Assembly (NCBI GenBank): GCA_944387435.1
Contig: CALXEW010000002.1
Coordinates: forward strand, 1-64,000
Direction of reading: 5' to 3'
DNA length: 64,000 nucleotides
From: an uncultured Clostridia bacterium
GTDB taxonomy: Bacteria; Bacillota; Clostridia; TANB77; CAG-508
Numbering within the stretch: position 1 is the first letter of the stretch; every line of letters begins with the position of its first letter. Below, piece after piece: positions 53,901-63,093 of the stretch. The notes beneath the pieces were generated by a model that was not told the origin of the DNA, made no database searches, and saw nothing but the letters and a program-made list of their open reading frames with translations. The position numbers were made by a program, and so were the translations under genes.

Positions 53901-54464
53901 TATTACTCTTGTAACCAAATGATATGCATTCAAATTATTTCTTGCCGCTGTATTTGCAAAAGCTTGAATAGCAGCTTCATCATCTTGAAGATATAAAACT
54001 TTTTCCATTTTTAAAACATTTCTTATTTCGTCAACAGTTGTTCCTATAGAAGCATCTAATCTTTGAAATTGGAAAATATCATGTGTATTTAAAAAGTTTC
54101 TTGGATCCATCATATATTCTACTGCTTCTTCTGAAGCACAATATAGTCCACTATCATACCATTTTCCTTGATTTCTACAATCTTGACAAACCCACGCACT
54201 ATCCATATCTGTACTTACTAAATTTCTTCCATGAGTTTCACTATGTTCATTGTATATTACTGTATTCCAGTCTAATCCCGTATATAAAACTTGTATATTA
54301 GGATAAGTCTTCTTTAATTCTAATAATTGAGCTTTTATATTAGGATAACGCGATTCATCTATACTCTCTACACTTGAAACATAAGCTGCTTCCACACTAT
54401 TTCCTAATAAAAAAATAGTTAATGCCACAAAAAAAGCAATACTTGTTTTTAATAATTTATTCAT
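50913..54464 (-). CDS. Secreted N-acetylglucosaminidase (LytG-like) with surface repeats
   Basis: 1183 residues: signal peptide (1-27, ending EAAYVSS), an N-terminal wall-hydrolase domain (about 30-330) and then six repeats. The hydrolase part has FLNTHDIFQFQRL, the catalytic-type segment RVIQEQGRSGTSTLSSG, and YYGYGYYNLFSIGASRGSGEP, as in LytG/beta-N-acetylglucosaminidases that cut peptidoglycan glycan chains. Each repeat is about 110-130 residues and starts Y-D-G-Y-M. The Glu/Asn-rich tail lacks LPXTG, so the repeats themselves probably bind the wall or a glycan. Directly downstream of the amidase with identical repeats. Confidence 0.85.
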   Translation of the reverse strand: MNKLLKTSIAFFVALTIFLLGNSVEAAYVSSVESIDESRYPNIKAQLLELKKTYPNIQVLYTGLDWNTVIYNEHSETHGRNLVSTDMDSAWVCQDCRNQGKWYDSGLYCASEEAVEYMMDPRNFLNTHDIFQFQRLDASIGTTVDEIRNVLKMEKVLYLQDDEAAIQAFANTAARNNLNAYHLVTRVIQEQGRSGTSTLSSGLGYTGNGYEYYGYGYYNLFSIGASRGSGEPSYMIYIHALDRAAIEGWNTRAASIEGGGAFVGENYIDVGQNTLYLQKFDVYNTNGQLYWHQYMQNLFGAQSEADILYNAYKINGIEGNSNFEFLIPLYENMPSQPCRMPGEPYDGYVNSYQYGDITTDGRNIEGKLVVQEWLNGTEQMEPNMDPIIVLKSDDGETIECDVEYVEPYVYQYSVDIANLNPIKEYYIEVRCANPNNTSNHTVVSRIPCNNQDLGKIYGYNTRMLNNVFTFTYDGYMVSMPFTDLIVNNTRIEGQLIVQEWIDGTRQEQPKTTPKVRLVAEDGSIIECEVGYIEPYVYGFSCEERYIDKTKKYELQVQSSTNKNISSNKTVTVSYTNRNVGQIGNYTVKIENNKIAFVYDGYMTSSQYSNVTLNGTTISGQLIVQEWLNGTKQIEPTTLPKLVIKNSEGLEVKELTMDYVQPYVYSYSVDIGDLNNGEYTYEVQGTNPNNISNHKNVVVTLGNQEIGTIGNDEIKVESGKLVIEEVNNNYDGYMTSSQYSEVTLNGTTISGQLVVQEWLNGTAQIEPTTLPKLVIKNSDNIEVKEVSMQYVQPYVYRYSIDIGDLGNGEYTYEVQGTNPNNISNHQKVEVALNNQTIGQIGNNEVKVEQNKLVIKAINDNNSPNDSYDGYMTSSQYTNVTLSGSTISGQLIVQEWLNGTEQIEPTTLPKLVIKNSDGLAVKEVTMNYVEPYVYSYNVDISSLGDGEYTYEVQGTNPNNISNHQKVEVTLNSQEIGQIGNNKVKVESGKLVIAEVDNSYDGYMTSSQYTDVTLNGTTISGKLVVQEWLNGTKQIEPTTLPKLVIKNSSNVEVKEVIMQYVEPYVYSYSIDISDLGDGEYTYEVQGTNTNNISNHQNVEIILTSQKIGVMGEYKLLTSNGKLVLEKEERRTVIVQKNAEENEVINENIEEDKKQQIEEKIESQNLETNELTNNSETNMVTDLEKTE
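51100..53440 (-). repeat. Six tandem ~110-130 residue coding repeats (set A)
   Basis: Repeat consensus features: Y-D-G-Y-M-T-S-S-Q-Y, I-S-G-Q-L-x-V-Q-E-W-L-N-G-T, P-K-L-V-I-K-N, Y-V-x-P-Y-V-Y-x-Y, G-E-Y-T-Y-E-V-Q-G-T-N, N-x-I-S-N-H. The first two are diverged, the last four nearly identical, which indicates recent amplification. Confidence 0.9.
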
Positions 54465-54551
54465 TTGTTATTCTCCTCCTATCTTTTGTAGTATATATTA
54501 TTTTTAGACATTTTTCAACATATTTTATGTGAATTTTTTGTTACAAAATTT

Positions 54552-54584
54552 AAAGGAATGACTCTAATCCAGAATCATTCCTTT
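54552..54584 (-). terminator. Hairpin after the amidase gene
   Basis: A 10-bp stem AAAGGAATGA / TCATTCCTTT with further partial pairing, 5 bp after the stop at 54590. Confidence 0.65.
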
Positions 54585-54589
54585 ATTTT

Positions 54590-57500
54590 TTATTTTACTT
54601 CGTTTATAACTTCTTCTTTTTCCAAGTTATTAGATTCTAATAATTCTTCAGTTTTTTTATCTTCTATTACTTCCATTGTTTTGTTTTCTTTCTCTTCTGG
54701 TTTCTTATCTTCTTCAACATCCATAATAGGATTTTGTGTTTCTATTGCCTTTTCTTCTGTTTGTTTAGTTTCTTCTATAACTAATTTTCCATTGATTATT
54801 TTCATTTCAGAATTTTCCGCATTTCCTACTATCTGATCATTTAATTCTACTATTACATTTTGATGTTCGCTTATATTATTCGTATTTGTTCCTTGTACTT
54901 CATATGTATATTCTCCATTACCCAAATCACTTATATCTATGCTATAACTGTATACATATGGTTCTATATATTGCATTATTACTTCTTTTACTTCTACATT
55001 TGAACTGTTCTTTATTACTAGTTTAGGTAATGTTGTTGGTTCTATTTGTTTTGTTCCATTTAACCATTCTTGTACTATTAATTGTCCACTTATTGTAGTT
55101 CCATTTAATGTAACATTTGTATACTGGCTACTTGTCATATATCCGTCATAATTGTTATCTATTTCTTCTATTACTAGTTTACCAGATTCTACTTTTACTT
55201 TGTTATTTCCTATTTGTCCTATTTCTTGGCTATTTAATGTTACTTCTACTTTTTGATGATTACTTATGTTATTTGGATTTGTTCCTTGTACTTCATATCT
55301 ATACTCTCCATCATCCAAACTACTTATATCTACATTATAGCTATATACGTATGGTTCTACATAATTCATTGTCACTTCTTTTACTGCTGTTCCTTCACTA
55401 TTCTTTATAACTAATTTTGGTAATGTTGTTGGTTCTATTTGTTCTGTTCCATTTAACCATTCTTGTACTATTAATTCTCCACTTATTTTACTTCCATTTA
55501 ATGTTACATTTGTATATTGACTACTTGTCATATATCCATCATAACTGTTATTTACTTCTTCTATTACTAATTTGCCAGATTCTACTTTTAACTGACTATT
55601 TCCTATTGTTCCTATTATTTGAGTATTTAATGTTATTTCTACTTTTTGATGATTACTTATGTTGTTTGGATTTGTTCCTTGTACTTCATATGTATATTCT
55701 CCATTATTCAAATCACTTACATCTATACTGTAACTATATACATATGGTTGTACATATTGCATTGTGACTTCTTTTACTGCTGTTCCTTCGCTATTCTTTA
55801 TCACTAATTTTGGTAATGTTGCTGGTTCTATTTGCTCTGTTCCATTTAACCATTCTTGTACTATTAATTGTCCACTTATTGTAGTTTCCTTTAATGTCAC
55901 ATTAGTATATTGGCTACTTGTCATATATCCATCATAACTATTATCTACTTCTGCTATTACTAATTTGCCAGATTCTACTTTTAACTGACTATTTCCTATT
56001 GCTCCTATTATTTGAGTATTTAATGTTATTTCTACTTTTTGATGATTACTTATATTATTTGGATTTGTTCCTTGTACTTCATATGTATATTCTCCGTTAT
56101 CTAAATCACTTATATCTATACTGTAACTATATACATATGGCTGTACATATTTCATCGTTAGTTCTTTTACTTCTGCACCCAAATTATTCTTTATTACTAA
56201 TTTTGGTAATGTTGTTGGCTCTATTTGTTCTGCTCCATTTAACCATTCTTGTACTATTAATTGTCCACTTATTGTACTTCCACTTAATGTAACATTCGTA
56301 TATTGACTACTTGTCATATATCCATCATAATTTGCACTTATAGGTTCTATTACTAATTTATTGTCTAGTATTTTTATTTCATTATTTCCTAATTTTCCTA
56401 GTTCTTTATTTGTTAAATTAATTGTTATTTTCTGATGATTACTTGTATTTGATGAATTTGTTCCTTGTACTTCAAAAGTATATTTTCCTTGTGGTAAATC
56501 TCCAATATCTATATTATAACTATATACATATGGTTGTACATATTGCATTGTTAGTTCTTTTACTTCTGTATTATCACTATTTTTTATTACTAATTTTGGT
56601 ATTGATGTTGGTTCTATTTGCTCTGTTCCATTTAACCATTCTTGTACTAACAATTGTCCACTTATATTTCTTCCATTTAAAGTAACTTCTGAATATTGGC
56701 TACTTGTCATATACCCATCATAAACAAATTGTAATTTTCCGCTTACTATACTAACTGTATATATATCTAAAAATCCTATTTGCTTATCGCTATACTCTAT
56801 CTTAACTTTTCTATGAGTACTAATATTTTTGTCTGTTCCTGCCTCTACGTATAGTTCATATTTTTTAGATTTATCTATATATTGATTTTGGCAACTAAAT
56901 CCATAAACATATGAATCAATGAAACCTACTTCACAATTAATTTCTGTTCCATCTTCTGCAACTAACATAACTTTTGGATTAATTTTTGGTTCTTGCTGTG
57001 TCGCTCCATTTAACCATTCTTGTACTACTAATTGTCCTTCTATTCTATTTTCATTAATTATTATATCTGAAAGTGGATAAGCATTTACATATCCATCATA
57101 TGGTGGTGCATTAAATGTCATCTTGCCATTTACAACATCTATTTCCATTCCATATATTACGCCTAATCTTCCTGTAGGTAATGATAAATTAAGTGTACTA
57201 TTATATGGAATCGCACCTTTATTTTGTGTTTCTACTTGTAAAACATATTCTTTATAAGGATCTAAATTCATTATATTAATATCATAACTATATGTATAAG
57301 CACCATCTTTTGTTACACTGCCTTGCACTTTAACTTTTCCATCTGTTGAAACTAAATTTATAATTGGATTTGTCTCATCAAAAACTCTATCATTTATTAC
57401 TTCATCATATAGTAATTTTCCTTTTACACTTCCTGAATTACTATCATAGTATATGCTATTTAACGCTGCCTGCACAGTATTTTTTGTTTTATCTATTCTA

Positions 57501-58201
57501 AATAATTCTTTATTTTTTATAATTGCTTGAGCATCTGCTTCTGCCATTCTATTTAACATTGTATCATTTAGATAATTTGCTCTATCATAAGGATTATTTA
57601 TAAATGCATGTTCAATTATCATTCCTGGTATTCCAAGATGCATTGGCCAGCTGATTATTCCATAATAATCTGCAATTACTCCGTCTTGATATACATCCCA
57701 ATCGGCTCCTACTCTTGTTAGTGGCTTTGTTGAATGTGAAGGAACCCCTACATTTCTCAAATTTTGCAAAATGTCCAATGCTAATATATTAGAATACTCG
57801 TAAAATCTTTTTTGTGTTGTGTCATGAGTTATATAAACCTCTGCACCTGACAAATTATTTGATGAATCATTTGAATTAATATGAAAACTTACTAATAGGT
57901 CCGATCCATTTGCCAATGCTCTTCTAGCTCTTTCTTCTCTATTTAAACTTTCATTATAGTCTTTTGTTAATACTCCTGTTATTCCTGGTTCAGCATCTAA
58001 AATTTCTTTTACTCTTGTTGCTATTTTCCATGTTAATTCTTTCTCAATCAGATTCCCACCCACGGCTCCTGAATCATTTCCTCCATGCCCTGGGTCAAGT
58101 GCAACTATAACATCTTCTGCTGCATTTGATACACTTGTTACACTTATTATCATAAGGATTGTGAATAGCATTATTAACATCCTTTTGACGAATTTACTCA
58201 T
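54590..58201 (-). CDS. Secreted N-acetylmuramoyl-L-alanine amidase with surface repeats
   Basis: About 1203 residues from ATG 58201 (AGGGGGAAGG upstream); an open frame to 58294 lies before that site. It has a signal peptide (about 1-28, ending SVSNAAED) and an Amidase_3 domain (about 30-230): VIVALDPGHGGNDSGAVGG (zinc His), LIEKELTWKIA (zinc Glu), SFHINSNDSSNN (zinc His) and PGMIIEHAFINNPYDR (catalytic Glu). One degenerate and six good Y-D-G-Y repeats follow, the same family as in the downstream glucosaminidase, then an acidic tail without an LPXTG motif. The two enzymes cut peptide and glycan bonds and probably share a wall-targeting mode. Confidence 0.93.
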   Translation of the reverse strand: MSKFVKRMLIMLFTILMIISVTSVSNAAEDVIVALDPGHGGNDSGAVGGNLIEKELTWKIATRVKEILDAEPGITGVLTKDYNESLNREERARRALANGSDLLVSFHINSNDSSNNLSGAEVYITHDTTQKRFYEYSNILALDILQNLRNVGVPSHSTKPLTRVGADWDVYQDGVIADYYGIISWPMHLGIPGMIIEHAFINNPYDRANYLNDTMLNRMAEADAQAIIKNKELFRIDKTKNTVQAALNSIYYDSNSGSVKGKLLYDEVINDRVFDETNPIINLVSTDGKVKVQGSVTKDGAYTYSYDINIMNLDPYKEYVLQVETQNKGAIPYNSTLNLSLPTGRLGVIYGMEIDVVNGKMTFNAPPYDGYVNAYPLSDIIINENRIEGQLVVQEWLNGATQQEPKINPKVMLVAEDGTEINCEVGFIDSYVYGFSCQNQYIDKSKKYELYVEAGTDKNISTHRKVKIEYSDKQIGFLDIYTVSIVSGKLQFVYDGYMTSSQYSEVTLNGRNISGQLLVQEWLNGTEQIEPTSIPKLVIKNSDNTEVKELTMQYVQPYVYSYNIDIGDLPQGKYTFEVQGTNSSNTSNHQKITINLTNKELGKLGNNEIKILDNKLVIEPISANYDGYMTSSQYTNVTLSGSTISGQLIVQEWLNGAEQIEPTTLPKLVIKNNLGAEVKELTMKYVQPYVYSYSIDISDLDNGEYTYEVQGTNPNNISNHQKVEITLNTQIIGAIGNSQLKVESGKLVIAEVDNSYDGYMTSSQYTNVTLKETTISGQLIVQEWLNGTEQIEPATLPKLVIKNSEGTAVKEVTMQYVQPYVYSYSIDVSDLNNGEYTYEVQGTNPNNISNHQKVEITLNTQIIGTIGNSQLKVESGKLVIEEVNNSYDGYMTSSQYTNVTLNGSKISGELIVQEWLNGTEQIEPTTLPKLVIKNSEGTAVKEVTMNYVEPYVYSYNVDISSLDDGEYRYEVQGTNPNNISNHQKVEVTLNSQEIGQIGNNKVKVESGKLVIEEIDNNYDGYMTSSQYTNVTLNGTTISGQLIVQEWLNGTKQIEPTTLPKLVIKNSSNVEVKEVIMQYIEPYVYSYSIDISDLGNGEYTYEVQGTNTNNISEHQNVIVELNDQIVGNAENSEMKIINGKLVIEETKQTEEKAIETQNPIMDVEEDKKPEEKENKTMEVIEDKKTEELLESNNLEKEEVINEVK
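54790..57110 (-). repeat. Six tandem coding repeats (set B), same family as set A
   Basis: Same consensus as 51100-53440. A 79-bp stretch is identical between the two genes (51445-51523 and 55905-55983), beyond what protein conservation needs, which points to recent copying or gene conversion. Confidence 0.9.
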
Positions 58202-58321
58202 AATTTTCCTTCCCCCTAAAAAAATAAATTTACAATTTTCCTCATCAAAAGTCCATTGTAAATTTATTATATAAAACCATAAATTTATTGTCAATACATT
58301 TTATTTTTTTACAAAATTTGG

Positions 58322-59891
58322 TTATTTTTTCTCTTCATGATAAGCTTTATCTGTATTTACATTCCATATATTTGATTTATCTTTTACGTCATTACGTATA
58401 TTCTTAGCAGCTTCCATAGCTGTAACCATTGAGTGGTCCATATTATTATAATGATGTTGTCCATTTCTTCCAATACAATATAAATTATCAATATTATCTA
58501 AATAATTAATTAATTTATCAATATCTTTATATGTATCAAAATAAGCAGGATATGCTTTCTTTATTTTTTCACGATGTGCATCTTCAACTTGATCTTTATT
58601 TATAATATTCATTGAAATTAATTCATCAACTGCAAAATCAATAAATTCTTCATCGCTCATATTCCAATACTTGTCTCCTTCTTCACAAGTATATTCTAAT
58701 CCTATCCAAACTTTATTTTCAGCATCTTTTACTAAGTATGGAGACCAGTTATTAAATATTTGTATACGACACATTTTTACTTCTGGTTCCTGTACATAAA
58801 TCCAACAATCTGGAACAATATTTCCTAACGTTTTTATATTTGTTTTGTTTTCAAGATTTAATTTATCTACTAATATTCCTACTGTAATAAAATCACGGAA
58901 AGGTAATCCTTTTGCAATATCAACTATATTCTGTGGTACATCTATTCCATTAAATCCAGCTACTAAATCATTCATCGGCATTGTTGAAATAAATATATCT
59001 CCTTTTATAGTTTCTATATTACCATTTACTTCACATTCTATTGACACTATTTTACCATTTTCAAAATTAAGCTTCTTTACTCCATATCCTTTTTTTAGTG
59101 TTGCTCCCTTGTTTACTACATTATCGGCTAAAGTTTCCCATAATTGTCCCGGTCCATATTTAGGATACCAAAATTGCTCTATTAAAGATGTTTCTGTATT
59201 ATCACTATTTTTCTTTCCAAAAGTTTTATGGAACATATCTTTTATAACAGCTGTTATTGAAATTCCTTTTACACGTTGAGAACCCCAGTCAGCAGATATC
59301 TCACTTGGATGTCTTCCCCATAATTTTTCTGTATATTTTTCAAAAAACATACTATATAAAACTTTTCCAAATCTATTTATATAAAAGTTTTCAAGAGATG
59401 TTTCTTCTTTTTTTACTACTACTGATTTCAAATAGCTAAAACCTGCTTTTAATGTTCTTCCTAATCCCATGTTTTTAAAAGTTTCTGGCTTCATACTAAT
59501 TGGATAATCAAAGAACTTTTTCATATAATAGATTCTAGATACTCTATGTCTGATTAACATTACATTATCTTCTTTTTCTGGATCCGGTCCACCTTCATTT
59601 AATTCTTTTTCTCTTCCTAATTTTTCATCATCAAATGAATTTTTTCCTTGTATTGGCATTAACTCTTTCCAAAAATTCATTACTCTTTCATCTTTTGAAA
59701 AGAATCTATGACCTCCTATATCCATGCGATTTCCATTATATTTTACTGTCTTTGATATTCCTCCAATATCTCCGAGTCTCTTCTAATATTATTACATTAT
59801 ATTTTTCATTTCCGCTATCTTTTAATAATTCATAAGCTGCTGTTAATCCTGCTGGTCCTGCTCCTATAATAATTACATCTTTCTTTTCCAT
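58322..59891 (-). CDS. FAD-dependent oxidoreductase/mutase-like protein (needs +1 shift at CGG)
   Basis: Read with a +1 shift, 522 residues. From ATG 59891 the zero frame gives [20 protein letters not shown] and on to VIILEET (codon 39), the FAD Rossmann motif. It then meets CGG (59774-59772) and would stop after twelve more codons. Skipping the C gives Gly and continues [24 protein letters not shown], the second FAD-contacting block, then the long C-terminal part with [18 protein letters not shown]. The family is amine-oxidase/UDP-galactopyranose-mutase-like proteins of polysaccharide loci. It may be a sugar mutase or oxidoreductase; the sequence does not settle which. Adjacent GtrA and transferase genes support a glycan role. 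Confidence 0.82.
59772..59774 (-). other. CGG +1 frameshift site in the FAD enzyme gene
   Basis: Zero frame GAG ACT CGG AGA TAT TGG; required frame GAG ACT (C) GGA GAT ATT GGA GGA ATA, giving E-T-G-D-I-G-G-I. CGG is codon 40. Both halves carry essential FAD-binding motifs, so neither fragment would work alone. Confidence 0.88.
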
Positions 59892-59897
59892 CTTTAA

Positions 59898-60341
59898 TTA
59901 CATTCCTTCCTTTTTTATTTTTCCTACAATAAAGTAAAGTCCTTTTCTTGCAAAGAAATTCCATATGAATACAAGCACTGTGGAAATTACTTTACTTATC
60001 ATATAATATAATCCTGCACTTGTAAATAGCCACATAAATAATGTATCAAATCCTAATCCAACTACCCCTATTAAAGCATATATAAAAAATTCTAAAGCTT
60101 TATTAACTTGACTTTCTTTCGCAAAAACTAGCCATTTACTTAATAAATAATTAGTAATTAATCCTAATATAAATCCTAATACATTAGATATTAAATAATA
60201 CAAATTAAATACTTCTGTAAAAATATATAATGCACCTATATTAACTACTGCCGCAAATCCTCCTACAAATAAATATCTAAATAATTGTATTTTTATATCA
60301 TTTGTTTTTTCAATAAATAATTTATATAATAGTTTCTTCAT
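59898..60341 (-). CDS. GtrA-family membrane protein
   Basis: 147 residues with four helices (about 20-42, 46-66, 82-102, 112-135), starting FRYLFVGGFAAVVNIGALYIF and with NYLLSKWLVFAKES between helices 2 and 3, as in GtrA. Putative flippase for polyprenyl-phosphate sugars. A stand-alone second GtrA besides the fused one at 34187-36316. Overlaps nothing; 6 bp from the FAD gene start. Confidence 0.88.
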   Translation of the reverse strand: MKKLLYKLFIEKTNDIKIQLFRYLFVGGFAAVVNIGALYIFTEVFNLYYLISNVLGFILGLITNYLLSKWLVFAKESQVNKALEFFIYALIGVVGLGFDTLFMWLFTSAGLYYMISKVISTVLVFIWNFFARKGLYFIVGKIKKEGM

Positions 60342-60343
60342 TT

Positions 60344-62026
60344 TTAATTTTTCTCACTTTCATTTACTAATTCATATACTTCGTAATTTTCTAAATCTTT
60401 AATTTTTGTACTATTTTCCTTTATTTCCTGTTCCTTATTTAAAACATCTTCAGTTTTATCTATATTTTTTTGAATAATAAACATTATATTAGCTTCGGCA
60501 CTCAAATCTGGAAACTTTTCAGATATTTGTTCTATGTTCTCTATTAAATATACCTGTTTATTAGATATAGATAAATTTTGAGGAGGATTTGTTGGAATTT
60601 CATATGTATATGAAAAATACACTTCATCATATTTTGCATTATCTTTTAAATAATATTCTATCTCCTTATTTTCTGGTTCAGATACTTTTTCATTCATATA
60701 ATCTGACGTTCTCGGTATAATTAAAAACATTTCCACTACAACCACTATTAATGTTGAAACTGTTAATATTATACTACTTGAGTTTTTAGTTGCTTTGAAT
60801 TTTATTTTATATAATTTATTTAATATTAAATATAAGCCATATCCAATAAGTATTGCTGTAAATATCAATGGTAATCCTAATTTCAATATAGAAAATTCAT
60901 GTATTGCAGAATGATTCTTAAAAAACAATATTTGAAATACTGGTGGAATATATATAAATAATAATAACTTTGATAAATTACTTAATTTTTCATTTCTATT
61001 TTTTCTAAATACTTTTACCAAGTTTACTATAGTTATTATTATAGTAGATACCACACCTATTATTAATAGTCCATATCCAAAAGTAGTATAAGAACTTATG
61101 ATGTTTTTTTGTATTTCTTCTAAAAGATTCATTCCATCTAATACTACTGATGTCCTCATCACATATTTACTAAACATCAACTCAAACCAACCATCTATTC
61201 TTGATATTTGGATTAAAAATATTCCCAAACCTATAATAAGTGGTAGTACATATTCAAGAGATGTTAAAATTAATTTTTTAAATTTCCCTTCTTTTTCTCT
61301 TGCAAATAGTATAGGTAATTCTTTTATACAAAAAGCTACAAATAACACAAATAAGAAATAATATTCAGTTAAAGTTCCTATTATGATTGTTAAATAATAT
61401 AAAATGTTATATATAACTTTTCCAATCTTATTACTTGAACTCATTACCTTCGATTTATTTATTTCAAAAATCATAAATATAAGAACAACTGTAATTACCG
61501 TTTGATCAGCAAAATAAATATTTCTTAAATAGTATGAATTATTCGGTAATAACATCCAAAAAGTTGCAGTTATTATCGATATTATAACCTTACTAATTTG
61601 ATTTATGTTTTTAGAATATTTGTTCAATATACTATAAATTAAAATTCCAATTAATAAACTATCTATTGCAAAAATAGCTGTAACCATATATTTTAAAAAC
61701 AATATATCAATTTGTTCCATTGAACATATTTTGGCTATTAAATAAGGCAAAACTATAGAACCAGACGGATACGATATATACGGCTCTCTTTGACTTAATT
61801 CGCTTGTCTCTATTGAATCTGGTGCTTCATACATTATAAAATTAAGATTTACTGCTCCATCTTCTAACCAGTTATTAACAAACTTAATTGTACTTCCATC
61901 TAGCCAAGAATGTGCAATTGAAATATTATTATCATATTTGTTAGGATAAATAATTCCATTTACTACATAAAAACAAGCAATTGTACAAACAATTATAATC
62001 ATTAAACTTATTATGTTCTTCTTCAT
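60344..62026 (-). CDS. Multi-pass membrane protein, GT-C-like
   Basis: 560 residues with about 10-12 helices, a first loop containing SIAHSWLDGSTIKFVNNWLEDGAVNLNFIMYEAPDS broken by hydrophobic turns, and a C-terminal extracytoplasmic domain (about 445-560). The acidic residues in the first loop fit a GT-C transferase, but no clear family motif is recognised. The start overlaps the end of the next GT2 gene by 4 bp (coupled). Confidence 0.65.
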   Translation of the reverse strand: MKKNIISLMIIIVCTIACFYVVNGIIYPNKYDNNISIAHSWLDGSTIKFVNNWLEDGAVNLNFIMYEAPDSIETSELSQREPYISYPSGSIVLPYLIAKICSMEQIDILFLKYMVTAIFAIDSLLIGILIYSILNKYSKNINQISKVIISIITATFWMLLPNNSYYLRNIYFADQTVITVVLIFMIFEINKSKVMSSSNKIGKVIYNILYYLTIIIGTLTEYYFLFVLFVAFCIKELPILFAREKEGKFKKLILTSLEYVLPLIIGLGIFLIQISRIDGWFELMFSKYVMRTSVVLDGMNLLEEIQKNIISSYTTFGYGLLIIGVVSTIIITIVNLVKVFRKNRNEKLSNLSKLLLFIYIPPVFQILFFKNHSAIHEFSILKLGLPLIFTAILIGYGLYLILNKLYKIKFKATKNSSSIILTVSTLIVVVVEMFLIIPRTSDYMNEKVSEPENKEIEYYLKDNAKYDEVYFSYTYEIPTNPPQNLSISNKQVYLIENIEQISEKFPDLSAEANIMFIIQKNIDKTEDVLNKEQEIKENSTKIKDLENYEVYELVNESEKN

Positions 62027-63081
62027 TTCTTTTGTTCCCCTTTAAGAATGTTTCTTATTTTCCACCATTTTGAATTTTCTATTTCTTCAAGTTTCTTTTT
62101 AGTTTCTATATAATCTTCTCTTTCCTTCTTTAGCCTTTTTTCTTCTTCTTCTTTTTGTACCAAATAATCTAAAAACCAAACATTTCTATTAACTATATCT
62201 TTCATACAAGAACTAAAAATCTCTTTATCTGTTTTACTTTTTATCACTTCCTCTAATTCTTGTAACTTATCATTCTTTGTATATGTAACAATAATATTAT
62301 AAATAATATCTTTTCTTTGCTCATAGAAAGCATTTTCTGGTAATTTCATATGAGTATCTGCTGCATTATAAAAATTCAAAAACTTTCTTCCATATTCTAA
62401 AGTAAACTGTTCTTTATTTTTAGCATCATTGCTCCACCACATTCCACCTTCATGCCTTCTATATGCTGACATTACTTCATTCATCATTTTTATTTTACCA
62501 TCTTGTGCATGTAATAAATGAACATAATAATCACCAGGTGCTATATCATCTGGAAAAATTTCTTTTAACTCTTTATCATTAAACTTCCATCTATATACCA
62601 CACTATTTGCTACTATATAATTACTTTTTACCAAGTCTTCTATAGTTGTTACTTCTTCTACATTTTCTGGAATTATGCTTTCTTCCTTTTCATTATTTTC
62701 ATAAAATAATTTTGATTTATGAAAACAAATATTAAAATCTTTATTATTATCTAAAAAATCTACTTGTTTTTGTAGTTTGCTTTCATCCGTCCAAAAATCA
62801 TCTCCATCACATAAAGCTACATATTCTGTGTCTTTTATATTTGATAAAGTATTTATAAAATTACCCATTGCTCCTAAATTTTTCTCATTTTCAACAACCT
62901 TTATTTTATCTGGATATTTTTGTTGATACTCTTTTAGAATTTCTCCTGTTTTATCTGTTGAGCAATCATTACTTATTACTACTTGAAAAGGAAAATTAGT
63001 TTTTTGCATAAGCATTCCATCTATTGCTTGTCCTATATATTTTTCTTGATTATAAGTAGTTGTAACTACAGTTAATTTCAT
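62023..63081 (-). CDS. GT2 family glycosyltransferase
   Basis: 352 residues: LTVVTTTYNQEKYIGQAIDGML, VISNDCSTDKT and the metal motif ALCDGDDFWTDESKLQKQVDFL, as in GT2 enzymes of capsule and exopolysaccharide loci. A Lys/Glu coiled-coil tail (about 310-352) follows, ending in WKIRNILKGEQKK, perhaps for membrane or partner binding. Confidence 0.9.
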   Translation of the reverse strand: MKLTVVTTTYNQEKYIGQAIDGMLMQKTNFPFQVVISNDCSTDKTGEILKEYQQKYPDKIKVVENEKNLGAMGNFINTLSNIKDTEYVALCDGDDFWTDESKLQKQVDFLDNNKDFNICFHKSKLFYENNEKEESIIPENVEEVTTIEDLVKSNYIVANSVVYRWKFNDKELKEIFPDDIAPGDYYVHLLHAQDGKIKMMNEVMSAYRRHEGGMWWSNDAKNKEQFTLEYGRKFLNFYNAADTHMKLPENAFYEQRKDIIYNIIVTYTKNDKLQELEEVIKSKTDKEIFSSCMKDIVNRNVWFLDYLVQKEEEEKRLKKEREDYIETKKKLEEIENSKWWKIRNILKGEQKK

Positions 63082-63093
63082 AATTTTCTCTCC

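Noticed and set aside
58202-58294. N-terminal extension of the amidase ORF
   Set aside because: It lies upstream of a good ribosome binding site and signal peptide starting at 58201 and has no signal-peptide character itself.
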